DNA of 20,044 nt from an uncultured Desulfobulbaceae bacterium (GTDB lineage Bacteria > Desulfobacterota > Desulfobulbia > Desulfobulbales > Desulfobulbaceae). Location of the stretch: NCBI GenBank assembly GCA_945787305.1, contig CALZIH010000067.1:1-20044 (forward strand), given 5' to 3'. The notes under the pieces were generated by a model. That model saw only the letters and a list, made by a program, of their open reading frames with translations. It searched no databases and had not been told where the DNA came from. Positions within the stretch are counted from its first letter, which is position 1. Every line of letters begins with the position of its first letter. This document shows positions 8,078 to 14,738 of the stretch, in pieces. Made by a program: the position numbers and the translations under genes.

Positions 8078-9098
8078 CCTGCTGCCTTTTCTTAAAGATT
8101 ACACAGAAAACAGGCCCTCCTATCAGGGCTGTCAACACACCGATGGGCACCTCCGATGGCAATATCGCCCGGGTCAAGGTGTCGGCACAGAGCAGAAGCA
8201 ATCCCCCGCCCAGAAATGAAAGCCCTATCAGCCAGCGGTTATCAGGACCGATCAGATGACGCAGGAGATGCGGAACAATGAGGCCGACAAAACCGATTAT
8301 TCCGGAAACCGATACGCAAACCGCTGTCATCAGGGAGCAGACAACAAGGAGGGTCCAGCGCAGTCGCACCGTATTGACCCCCAGGGTTGAGGCCGTCCGC
8401 TCACCGGTAGCCATGATATTGAGTTCCCGGCCATGGAACAGGCAAACCACAATACCGGCCAGGGCCACAGGCATGAGGAGCAAAACATTCTGCCAGGAGA
8501 CACCGGACAGCGAACCCATGAGCCAGAAAATAATGATCCCCACCTGTTCATCGGCCAGGAACTTGAGAAAACCAATGGCAGCGGACAGGATGGCGGCAAC
8601 AATCACCCCGGACAAAATCAAGCTGGTGGATGACAATCTTCGATCACCGGCAGCCAGAGCCAGTACCACCAATAAGGTCGCCACACTGCCTGCAAAAGAA
8701 AAAATAGGTACCGAAAGAGCAGAAGGCAGTGCCAGCCCGAAAACCTGCAGGACGATCACCAGCGAGGCACCAAAAGCGGCCCCCGAAGAAATCCCCAGGG
8801 TATAGGGGTCGGCAAGGGGATTGAGGAGAATTGCCTGAAAGACGGTACCGCAGATGGCAAGCACTCCGCCGACCAGTACGGCGGCGAGAATGCGAGGAAG
8901 ACGAACATCGGCAACAACCGCCACGGTAACCGGATCCAGTCCGTTTTCACTACCAAGAAGCCTGCCGATCAGCACGTTCAAGACATCTACGGCCGGAACT
9001 TCCATATAGCCAAGCGTAGCAGAGAGTATCACAGCCGCAGACAGCAGCAGCAACAACACCACACCTGTACATGCTAAAAACCCTTGCCTGCCGGTCAT
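8058..9098 (-). CDS. btuC: ABC transporter permease, BtuC/FecCD type
   Basis: A 346-residue integral membrane protein with about ten hydrophobic segments, typical of the FecCD/BtuC permeases. Family signatures are LPRILAAVLVGGVLAICGTVFQAILLNPLADPYTLGISSGAAFGA near residues 70-120 and VSGIIGFVGLIVPHLLRHLIGPDNRWL near residues 265-290, the latter containing the coupling helix that contacts the ATPase. The ATG directly follows the cbiK stop codon (no gap), and the end overlaps btuD. The gene is thus placed between a periplasmic cobaltochelatase and its own ATPase, suggesting corrinoid or cobalt-tetrapyrrole uptake. Confidence 0.93.
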   Translation of the reverse strand: MTGRQGFLACTGVVLLLLLSAAVILSATLGYMEVPAVDVLNVLIGRLLGSENGLDPVTVAVVADVRLPRILAAVLVGGVLAICGTVFQAILLNPLADPYTLGISSGAAFGASLVIVLQVFGLALPSALSVPIFSFAGSVATLLVVLALAAGDRRLSSTSLILSGVIVAAILSAAIGFLKFLADEQVGIIIFWLMGSLSGVSWQNVLLLMPVALAGIVVCLFHGRELNIMATGERTASTLGVNTVRLRWTLLVVCSLMTAVCVSVSGIIGFVGLIVPHLLRHLIGPDNRWLIGLSFLGGGLLLLCADTLTRAILPSEVPIGVLTALIGGPVFCVIFKKRQQDGTAGF

Positions 9099-10088
9099 CT
9101 ACTTCAGGACAATGCCCGCGTTCCGGGCTGCATCTGCGGCATGACGAACAAAAATCTCTGCAAACTCGGCCTGTTCGCCAAGGCCGCGCTTGACCGGCAG
9201 CACCGTAAAACCATTCTTTCCCAGGATGGTTTTCCAGGACCCATCTTCCGTCCCTGCCATGTCATTGAGGGCATGATCACCGGCAACCACCATGCAAGGC
9301 TTCAAAATCACTTTCTCCACGCCATGGAGTTTGAGGGTATCCATCACATCCTCAAGGGAGGGAAAACCTTCCACATTGCCGATAACCGTGACAACGTCCG
9401 GGTACAACAGTCGCATCCGGTCGGCAAGCTCAAGATAGGATCCAGCCGATGGAAAATGTTGGTTGCCATGCCCCATATAGACAAGAGCGGCCTGCTCTTT
9501 TACAGCCAGGGCAGCATCAGGGGCCAAAGCTCTGGCGGCTGTTGAAATATCATCAGCATAGGGATGGTCCGTACCATAGGTGCCAAGAGCCGGCCGACCA
9601 AGGACAACCTTATAAAAGGGTTTGTATTTGGCCTTCTTCACCGTACCCATCCGCATCAAGCCATCGACATACGTCTCAAGATCAAGATATTCTTCCCCCA
9701 TGGCAATATGGGTCGGCTGGAGAACAATGGTATCATACCCCTGGTCCTGCAAATCGGCGATGGTTGCCAGCGGGGTTTTCACATGGAGAATATCGGAAGG
9801 AATTTCAGGATGGGCCTTTAAATACACGGGATCATTGGCCCGGCGCTGCCATTTCCTGCGAATAATATTTGAGGTAAAGGCAATCCGTACCGGTGTTTCA
9901 GGGTACTTTTCCACCATTTTTTCCCGAATAGTAAGCAGACCCTGCAGGGCGGATTCTACCGAAGTGCCAAACATGGCCAGAACAATGGCGTTCTTGTGCT
10001 CCACCTTCCACGCTCCACTTGCAAAACCGGTTGTCGAGACAAATAACAACAGGACAACGACCGTAAAAAAAAACGTTTTCATCTTCAT
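9099..10088 (-). CDS. cbiK: Periplasmic sirohydrochlorin cobaltochelatase CbiK
   Basis: A 329-residue CbiK that inserts cobalt into sirohydrochlorin, the entry step of anaerobic cobalamin synthesis. Likely catalytic or metal-binding histidines are in VYMGHGNQHF (His207) and VVAGDHALNDMAG (His272). The N-terminus MKMKTFFFTVVVLLLFVSTTGFASG is a signal peptide, so the enzyme is exported, as known for the CbiK-P form of Desulfovibrio. ATG 10088 has a strong GAGGAGG 5 bases upstream, which decides it over the longer open frame to 10136. It is the first gene after the B12 riboswitch and leads the operon. Export is surprising, because the later pathway enzymes encoded here have no signal peptides. 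Confidence 0.93.
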   Translation of the reverse strand: MKMKTFFFTVVVLLLFVSTTGFASGAWKVEHKNAIVLAMFGTSVESALQGLLTIREKMVEKYPETPVRIAFTSNIIRRKWQRRANDPVYLKAHPEIPSDILHVKTPLATIADLQDQGYDTIVLQPTHIAMGEEYLDLETYVDGLMRMGTVKKAKYKPFYKVVLGRPALGTYGTDHPYADDISTAARALAPDAALAVKEQAALVYMGHGNQHFPSAGSYLELADRMRLLYPDVVTVIGNVEGFPSLEDVMDTLKLHGVEKVILKPCMVVAGDHALNDMAGTEDGSWKTILGKNGFTVLPVKRGLGEQAEFAEIFVRHAADAARNAGIVLK

Positions 10089-10114
10089 GAAAACCTCCTC
10101 TTTACACGGCCCGG

Positions 10115-10159
10115 AAAAACAAAAATCCCGGACCAATTAAAATAATTGATCCGGGATTT
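10115..10159 (-). terminator. Intrinsic terminator of the cbi operon riboswitch
   Basis: On the minus strand AAATCCCGGATCAATT pairs with AATTGGTCCGGGATTT around a short loop (10122-10159), followed by TTTTTGTTTTT-like U-rich sequence. It lies between the B12 aptamer and the cbiK ribosome binding site, the expected expression platform: bound cobalamin should favour termination. An additional hairpin at 10181-10207 (GTCTT...AAGAC arms) may be part of the alternative fold. Confidence 0.85.
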
Positions 10160-10214
10160 CCCTATATTACCCCAGAATCTGTCTTCCCCTGAGCCATAGG
10201 GCAAGACGTTTTTT

Positions 10215-10402
10215 CCAGGCAGGTCTTCTGACTTTCCCGCCCTTTCAACGGCCTTCCCGTCCCATCAAAGTGGGACAGTGGCACACAAGGTTGAAAGGGT
10301 TCCCTTACGTTACAGCATAAGGGCGAGATTACAGCGGCGGGCCCGTCCCGGATTTACACCGGGTTCCCTCTTCATCCGCCTGACGGCGGACACCTGAAAT
10401 CA
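10215..10402 (-). promoter_or_regulatory. Cobalamin riboswitch aptamer upstream of cbiK
   Basis: Read on the minus strand, the stretch starts with CAGGTGTCCGCC, continues with GGGAACCCGGTGTAAATCCG and GGACGGGCCCGCCGCTGTAA, has GCCACTGTCCCA in the 3' half and ends with the B12 box AGTCAGAAGACCTGCC (about 10220-10236). These are the conserved core elements of the AdoCbl/cobalamin riboswitch class in the right order and spacing (about 185 bases). With the terminator downstream it should shut the whole cbiK-to-cbiG operon down when cobalamin is abundant. Confidence 0.96.
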
Positions 10403-10414
10403 CTAAACTCTACC

Positions 10415-10443
10415 AACTTACCCAAAGAGTAGGGCAAAGTCAA
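10415..10443 (-). promoter_or_regulatory. Candidate sigma70 promoter of the cbi operon
   Basis: On the minus strand TTGACT (10438-10443) and TAAGTT (10415-10420) are separated by 17 bases. Transcription would start around 10408, just before the riboswitch aptamer. The -35 match is good, the -10 match is moderate. Confidence 0.5.
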
Positions 10444-10491
10444 GTAGGCTGGCAGATGCGCCTCAGCACATCGGTAGCACCTCCGGTTCTC

Positions 10492-10890
10492 TTAGGGAAT
10501 CCTTGTGGTTACATAGTTTCCGGTTGCAGGATTTTTACAGCGAACTTCGGCAGATACCGATCCAGGTTGTAAAGATTTTTCCAACTGCATCCGAATTATC
10601 AATCTTCCCGGTCGCAAGCCGCTTATCAGCCAACTGACCATGCCGCTTGCCGGAGTATATTTTTTTAGCGGCGGAGCGGCATGGGTAATTCTGGTACCCA
10701 CCGGCAACTGCTGTTTCAAGATAAGGCTTGCCGGAGCAGGTTTTCCAATGGTCAGTTCCAAGACTATCTCCCGGCCGCTGTTTTGCAAATATTTTCCGGT
10801 GACCACTCCCCGAGCATGAGCAAGCGGGAGGAAAAGAAAAAAAAGCGGGACAGAGAGCCACATAATCATAAGAAATCTTTGAACATACAT
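10492..10890 (-). CDS. Small secreted protein with DUF11-like domain, partner of the XRE regulator
   Basis: I do not recognise a named family. The 132-residue protein starts with a clear signal peptide (MYVQRFLMIMWLSVPLFFLF, cleavage probably after AHA near residue 26). The mature part, about 105 residues, contains ILKQQLPVGTRITHAAPPL and GMVSWLISGLRPGRLIIRMQ, which resemble the L-P-x-G ... A-x-P ... G-x-x-x-W-x-x-x-x-L-x-P-G pattern of DUF11-type beta-sandwich repeats. The same pattern occurs in the outer part of the regulator encoded 13 bases upstream, so the pair is probably one operon and functionally linked. The ribosome binding site is weak. The open frame extends upstream to 10983, but that part lies in the regulator gene and lacks a signal peptide at its start. 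Confidence 0.65.
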   Translation of the reverse strand: MYVQRFLMIMWLSVPLFFLFLPLAHARGVVTGKYLQNSGREIVLELTIGKPAPASLILKQQLPVGTRITHAAPPLKKYTPASGMVSWLISGLRPGRLIIRMQLEKSLQPGSVSAEVRCKNPATGNYVTTRIP

Positions 10891-10903
10891 AACACTACCC
10901 AAT

Positions 10904-11851
10904 CTAAGGAAGAATTTCAAATTGCCCCTGGGCCTCATTCCACCGATATCCGGATCCCATCCAGATCTCCTCAATCTCATCAATACCTATTTCAAATCCG
11001 GCAAGCCCAGTGAATTCATCGTACACGGTCAGAATCTCATCATCGTCCAGACGATAATCACGATTCAAATCGGCAAAATGGTAGGGAGCCGGGCTAAACT
11101 TCCGCTCTCCTTCAGTGGTGACACTGAGCTTTTTCCCCTTGCGTAGAGAAGCGTTGCCGGCAAACTCGACGGAAGTCGATGTTTTCCCGGTAAACTTGAC
11201 CAGATATCCAAAACGCTGATGCTCCCCAACTCGCTTCTGCAACCACTTGATCGTATCAATACCGGCAGAGGCTGCATTGGGAACACTTGCAAGAAGTGTA
11301 ATTTCGGGCGGTAGCTGTTCCTTGACCAGAAGCGGAACCGGTGCATCGCCGGAGGTAATAATTTCAACAAGCACTGGAAAGGGCTGGCCGGGTGGCGAGT
11401 GACCGGGAAGGTGGCGAACACTCTGCAGGCTCACAGGTTTACGGTTTGACAAAAGAAACCAACTGAGCAGGCCGCCGACAACCAGAAAAACGACCGGTAT
11501 AAAAATTTTCAGTTTGCCCCCTGGAGCCCTATCCTCGGAGCTTACAATCTTTAAAGTATCATCAGGAGATGCGTTGTCTTGCGCGCCGCTCTCCTCGGGT
11601 ATTTTTTTCTCACGTTCAAGAATATCTTCAAGATCAACCTCAAGAGCCAAAGCCAGCTTCAGACCATTTTCTTTTTTTACGCTCGCATAACGCCCGTTTT
11701 CCCATCGGGAAACAGTATCCGTGGTAACGCCAACGGCCGTGGCCAGATATAACTGGGTCAGTCCTTTGCTTTCACGCAATCGACGGACTTCAGCTCCATC
11801 AATCCTGATCATTGCTATACCAGTGCTGTATTCTTCCTGTTTGATGACCAT
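10904..11851 (-). CDS. Membrane-anchored XRE-type regulator with outer DUF11-like and EF-hand-like region
   Basis: A 315-residue protein with unusual architecture. Residues 19-80 form a Cro/CI helix-turn-helix domain (EVRRLRESKGLTQLYLATAVGVTTDTVSRWENGRYA). An acidic linker (81-112) leads to a single membrane segment IFIPVVFLVVGGLLSWFLL (116-134). The outer part has a DUF11-like region (VKEQLPPEITLLASVP...IKWL, about 160-230) and a calcium-loop-like DLNRDYRLDDDE (261-272; D-x-N-x-D-x-x-L-x-x-x-E). It probably senses an envelope signal and binds DNA directly, a one-component membrane regulator. ATG 11812 (MIRIDGAEV) is an alternative start closer to the domain edge. Target genes are unknown; the adjacent secreted protein is the likeliest partner. 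Confidence 0.8.
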   Translation of the reverse strand: MVIKQEEYSTGIAMIRIDGAEVRRLRESKGLTQLYLATAVGVTTDTVSRWENGRYASVKKENGLKLALALEVDLEDILEREKKIPEESGAQDNASPDDTLKIVSSEDRAPGGKLKIFIPVVFLVVGGLLSWFLLSNRKPVSLQSVRHLPGHSPPGQPFPVLVEIITSGDAPVPLLVKEQLPPEITLLASVPNAASAGIDTIKWLQKRVGEHQRFGYLVKFTGKTSTSVEFAGNASLRKGKKLSVTTEGERKFSPAPYHFADLNRDYRLDDDEILTVYDEFTGLAGFEIGIDEIEEIWMGSGYRWNEAQGQFEILP

Positions 11852-12225
11852 ACCTTGCAGCCAGATTATACCAAGCCCTGTACTCCGAAGGTAACCGGTA
11901 TTATCTGATACACCGCATCACCTATATCACCTGTCATGGGTGATAACCAGTTGACCATGCATGAAGCGATTGTACACACTTCAATCAAGTTGAAGGTTAC
12001 CAGCAGTACCTTTGGACCTCTTTATCCATAAAGCTTTACTGAAAAACCAGGGAACACTGATAGCGGGGAGATTGCCGCTACCAACATTAACCATACCTGA
12101 ACTTTACCGATGTCGCCCTCGATATCACCCGATGTCGGGTTTGCAGACATGTCAGTATGCCCTACACTTGCAGTATAGGCAAGGGTTTCAAAATATTTTT
12201 TTACTCTTTTCCATGGAGGACCATC
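11852..12225. promoter_or_regulatory. Divergent intergenic region with several inverted repeats
   Basis: No gene is seen in these 374 bases. It separates the XRE regulator from the small exported protein, so it must hold both promoters. Inverted repeats: TATCACC/GGTGATA (11925-11931 and 11939-11945), the perfect ACCCGATGTCGGGT (12127-12140) and the near-perfect CCTACACTTGCAGTATAGG (12161-12179). A direct repeat CGATGTCG (12109-12116 and 12130-12137) surrounds GATATC. These are candidate operators. I see no strong -35/-10 pair. Confidence 0.5.
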
Positions 12226-12525
12226 ATGTTCAAAAAAGCATCCGTTCTGTTGGCAACCATCGCACTCTTCAATTTTGCTGTTCCTGCTGCAATTGCCGCT
12301 ACTGCAACATGCACAGTCAGCGAAATACAGAACACAGTAGTAATTCTCGACTGTGGCAAAGCAGCCTGCAAGCTGCACGTCGGCGATAAAGTAAAGATCA
12401 AACCGGCAAAGAGGTACATTAGCAATTGCGACCTAGTTTTATTAGGTCCATACTGTTCAGGTGTCCGCCTCCTGGTGGATGAAAAGGGAACCCGGTGTGA
12501 ATCCGGGACGGGCCCGCCGCTGTAA
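12226..12525 (+). CDS. Small exported protein, ExtJ-like, whose 3' end runs into a B12 riboswitch
   Basis: A 99-residue protein with a signal peptide (MFKKASVLLATIALFNFAVP, cleavage probably after AIA or ATA near 24-27). The mature core CTVSEIQNTVVILDCGKAACKLHVGDKVKIKPAK is a short beta-rich C...DCG...L-x-V-G-D-K-V-K-I-K module. It resembles small periplasmic proteins named ExtJ in ext clusters of Geobacter; I recall this pattern from memory and hold it as tentative. ATG 12226 follows GGAGG at good spacing and is preferred to the upstream ATG 12157. Residues 78-99 are encoded by the 5' part of the downstream riboswitch aptamer and look unlike protein, so an ancestral stop after ISNC (residue 68) may have been lost. 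Confidence 0.65.
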   Translation: MFKKASVLLATIALFNFAVPAAIAATATCTVSEIQNTVVILDCGKAACKLHVGDKVKIKPAKRYISNCDLVLLGPYCSGVRLLVDEKGTRCESGTGPPL

Positions 12526-12632
12526 CCCTCGCTTATATAATAAGTATCCATGGCCACGATAGCCACTGACCCGCCAAAGCGGGTTGGGAAGGCGGCCACC
12601 TGGAAAGGGAAGTCAGAAGACCTGCCTGCAAC
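12455..12632 (+). promoter_or_regulatory. Second cobalamin riboswitch aptamer, upstream of a methyltransferase
   Basis: The plus strand carries CAGGTGTCCGCC (from 12458), GGGAACCCGGTGTGAATCCG, GGACGGGCCCGCCGCTGTAA, GCCACTGACCCGCC and the B12 box AGTCAGAAGACCTGCC (12611-12626), the cobalamin riboswitch core in order. It is very close to the aptamer upstream of cbiK in its first half. Its 5' part overlaps the last 22 codons of the preceding gene. An intrinsic terminator follows at 12690-12728, so it should reduce transcription of the downstream gene when cobalamin is plentiful. Confidence 0.96.
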
Positions 12633-12689
12633 AAACACGGCATTCCCCGCGGACCGGGTACGCTATGATTCTGTGGATAACAGGGATAT

Positions 12690-12728
12690 CCCGGGTCGAT
12701 TCTTTCATTTTTCGATCCGGGTTTTTTT
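12690..12728 (+). terminator. Intrinsic terminator of the second riboswitch
   Basis: CCCGGGTCGA (12690-12699) pairs with TCGATCCGGG (12712-12721) through ten pairs including one G-U, followed by seven T (12722-12728). It lies between the B12 aptamer and the ribosome binding site at 12741-12746, the position of a transcription-terminating expression platform. Confidence 0.85.
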
Positions 12729-12753
12729 ATGCCCGGTCACAGGAGGTAATACC

Positions 12754-13563
12754 ATGCATGGACGAAAAAAAGACGGTTTATTGCTGATCGGCGAGAGTCT
12801 GCACATCCTCAACCCCAACTTTCAACAGGCAGTAGAAAACCAGGACGCTACGGAGCTCGCCCTGTTAGCTGAACAACAGGTTCTTGGCGGGGCAATGGCT
12901 TTGGACATTAACCTTGGCCCGGCAAAAGCAATGGCCGACAGGCTGCCGTGGGTCGTAGAGGCCATCCAACAACAGCATCCTGTCCCCTTGTTACTACCAG
13001 CGCTCGGCAACAACCTTCATCGAGCTCTGCACATCCACCAGGGGCAGGCAACAATCAATGCGGTCACGGCTCACCCCTCCCAGCTCACAGAAGCGTTACT
13101 CCTTGCCCGCGACTTTGATGCCAACCTTGTAGTACTCCTGACCAAACCCGGTCTCCAGATCTTCGATGTACAGCAACGGTTGCTTATCGCACTTGAGGTA
13201 TTGGAACTGGCAGGCAGCATCGGCCTGCCCCAGCATCGCCTCTACCTGGACCCGCTTTTTTCTATCCGAACCGATCCGGTGACCTGGAGCTTGAGTGGTG
13301 GCATGCCTGACCTGGACCCAATACTGCAAACCATTTCTTTGATCGGTGAACTCAGCAACCAGCAGACAAACACTATTCTTGCCCTCAGCAACGGCACCTT
13401 GGGCTTACCGGCAAAGAAACGGTCTCTACTCCACTGCAGGATGTTGCCTCTGCTGGTCGAGGCGGGGCTGGATGCTGCTGTTCTTAACTGCCGCGATCAG
13501 GTTCTCATGGAAGTTGCCCGCAAGCAGAAGGTCCCTCTACATAAACAGCTAAAAGCCGCCTGA
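12754..13563 (+). CDS. AcsE/MtrH-like pterin-dependent corrinoid methyltransferase
   Basis: A 269-residue pterin-binding TIM-barrel protein of the methyltetrahydrofolate:corrinoid methyltransferase group (AcsE, MtrH, MetH pterin domain). Family landmarks: LLIGESLHIL (residues 10-19, where most relatives have G-E-R-I-N), GGAMALDINLGP (45-56, Asp51), TINAVTAHP (100-108), LYLDPL (163-168, Asp166) and LALSNGTLGLPAKKR (209-223, Asn213). These match pterin and catalytic positions of the group. It should move a methyl group between methyltetrahydrofolate and a corrinoid protein; the partner is not in the window. ATG 12754 follows AGGAGGT. It is transcribed alone after a B12 riboswitch and ends at a terminator. 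The open frame reading back to 12550 crosses the riboswitch and is not used. Confidence 0.85.
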   Translation: MHGRKKDGLLLIGESLHILNPNFQQAVENQDATELALLAEQQVLGGAMALDINLGPAKAMADRLPWVVEAIQQQHPVPLLLPALGNNLHRALHIHQGQATINAVTAHPSQLTEALLLARDFDANLVVLLTKPGLQIFDVQQRLLIALEVLELAGSIGLPQHRLYLDPLFSIRTDPVTWSLSGGMPDLDPILQTISLIGELSNQQTNTILALSNGTLGLPAKKRSLLHCRMLPLLVEAGLDAAVLNCRDQVLMEVARKQKVPLHKQLKAA

Positions 13564-13591
13564 AATTGCTCATCAAGCAAAAGCAAATCAA

Positions 13592-13640
13592 CAGCCCCCT
13601 GTCTGTACACTGCGTCATAGGGGGCTGCTTGTTATACTTT
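13592..13640 (+). terminator. Terminator after the methyltransferase gene
   Basis: CAGCCCCCT (13592-13600) pairs perfectly with AGGGGGCTG (13619-13627). The following CTTGTTATACTTTTT is moderately T-rich. On the other strand it also faces the end of the thioredoxin-like gene, so it may serve both convergent genes. Confidence 0.65.
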
Positions 13641-13695
13641 TTGTTCTTAGCCCCATACGGCAGACCTGCCTTTTACGCAACACCCCCAAAAAAAA

Positions 13696-14160
13696 TCATT
13701 GCAATATTTGTTCTAATGCCGCCAGCAACTCTTGCCGAGTAAATTTCCCCTTGAGCCGTTTAACCACCTCTCCCTTGCGAGAGATGAACACTGCTTCGGG
13801 AATAGTCTCAACCCTGATTGCTTTTGCTACGCTTTTTGCTTTCCCGACGGGAAAGCTAAGATGGTATTTTTCCGCGAACTCTTCGATGTCTTTTCTTTTG
13901 CTCATGTAAAACAATCCCAGAAAGACGACCCCTTTGTCCTTATACTCCATGAACGCTTTTTGCAGCTCCGGAGCACCAACTTTACAGTTTCTACAAAAAG
14001 TCGAGCCTACATAGAGGACTAACGGTTTATTCTGCAAACTGGTGGAGCTGTATATTTTTCCATCCAAATCCGTAAAACTGAAATCCGGCGTAAAGCGCCC
14101 AAAAGCTGTCCCTCCTGTGCAAACAAGCAGAAACAGCAATACAAACAAGCAATGTTTCAT
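13696..14160 (-). CDS. Exported thioredoxin-like (TlpA/redoxin) protein
   Basis: A 154-residue protein with a signal peptide (MKHCLFVLLFLLVCTGGTAF, cleavage near residue 20) and a redoxin fold. The FTPDFSFTDLDGKIYSSTSLQNKPLVLYVGSTFCRNC start, the redox pair Cys56-x-x-Cys59 (CRNC) and the cis-proline in VETIPEAVFI are visible, so it is a probable periplasmic thiol-disulfide protein, possibly for heme site reduction or cytochrome maturation. ATG 14160 has GAGAGGAG 8 bases upstream and is chosen over the longer open frame to 14271. It lies on the same strand 579 bases after the cytochrome gene but behind that gene's terminator, so it is probably transcribed alone. Confidence 0.85.
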   Translation of the reverse strand: MKHCLFVLLFLLVCTGGTAFGRFTPDFSFTDLDGKIYSSTSLQNKPLVLYVGSTFCRNCKVGAPELQKAFMEYKDKGVVFLGLFYMSKRKDIEEFAEKYHLSFPVGKAKSVAKAIRVETIPEAVFISRKGEVVKRLKGKFTRQELLAALEQILQ

Positions 14161-14233
14161 ACATTTTTCTCCTCTCTTAAGCTTTATCAAGCAACTGTCA
14201 TCTAGATTTATTGTTAACAGTCTACTGGCCATA

Positions 14234-14261
14234 ATCTTACCATTTTTCCTACATTTTTCAA
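14234..14261 (-). promoter_or_regulatory. Candidate promoter of the thioredoxin-like gene
   Basis: On the minus strand TTGAAA (14256-14261) and TAAGAT (14234-14239) are 16 bases apart, about 75 bases before the chosen start codon. Matches are five of six and four of six to the sigma70 consensus. Confidence 0.4.
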
Positions 14262-14660
14262 TTTCTTGCATATTGTTGACATGATGTGAACCGCTCAGTC
14301 ACTCGGTGCTCACTCACTTATCCGAATTCTCAAAAATAGAAAAACTGCGCCATTCATCATCAAGTCAAGCTGCACCACTGGTACTTCCTGCTCTAGCCCG
14401 CATTTCTCACGAGTAGATTTTGCTGCAGGTTCAAGGCACAGACCATGAAGCCGTAGTTGGCTACTGCAATTGGTCTGTAACGAAGAAGATGCGGCAAAAT
14501 CTGCTCGCCCGAAGGGTGACTCTTTGATGTGTCATTGGAAAACATTCTGTTTTTAGCCCCTGCACATATTCCATTATAATAACAGCATGATAGCTGCAAA
14601 CCAACAAGAGTCATGAGAACTGCGGGTTAGCCACCGTTACTCGCTGTCCTTAAAAAGAGA
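14262..14660. other. Stretch without a convincing gene
   Basis: About 400 bases between the thioredoxin-like gene and the terminator of the cytochrome gene. The only open frame of note (14393-14614, minus strand, 73 codons) contains LLRYRPIAVANYGFMVCALNL, which loosely recalls the C-terminal end of DDE transposases; no start, ribosome binding site or terminal repeats support an intact gene. It could be a relic of a mobile element. Confidence 0.3.
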
Positions 14661-14695
14661 ACAGCCCCGAAAGATACAAAATCTTTCGGGGCTGT
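14661..14695 (-). terminator. Intrinsic terminator of the cytochrome-rhodanese gene
   Basis: ACAGCCCCGAAAGAT and ATCTTTCGGGGCTGT are perfect complements over 15 bases with a five-base loop. On the minus strand the stem is followed by TCTCTTTTTAA. It lies 44 bases after the cytochrome stop codon. Confidence 0.9.
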
Positions 14696-14738
14696 CGGCT
14701 TCAGCGTGAAGCTTGTACGTAGACGTTTGCGTTAACGT

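Noticed and set aside
8278..8805. Plus-strand open frame of 175 codons opposite btuC
   Set aside because: Antisense shadow of the permease gene; composition rich in Arg, Pro and Thr, as expected for a reverse reading of hydrophobic codons.
12157..12187. Sigma54-type promoter (GC...TTGCA, 12159-12172) before the ExtJ-like gene
   Set aside because: The -12 part TTGCA is present but the essential GG of the -24 element is missing.
12201..12638. Minus-strand open frame of 145 codons across the ExtJ-like gene and riboswitch
   Set aside because: Antisense to a gene with signal peptide and to a conserved RNA element; no domain recognised.
12550..12753. N-terminal extension of the methyltransferase upstream of ATG 12754
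   Set aside because: The extension would be encoded by the riboswitch aptamer and its terminator; ATG 12754 has a strong AGGAGGT and matches the start of the protein family.
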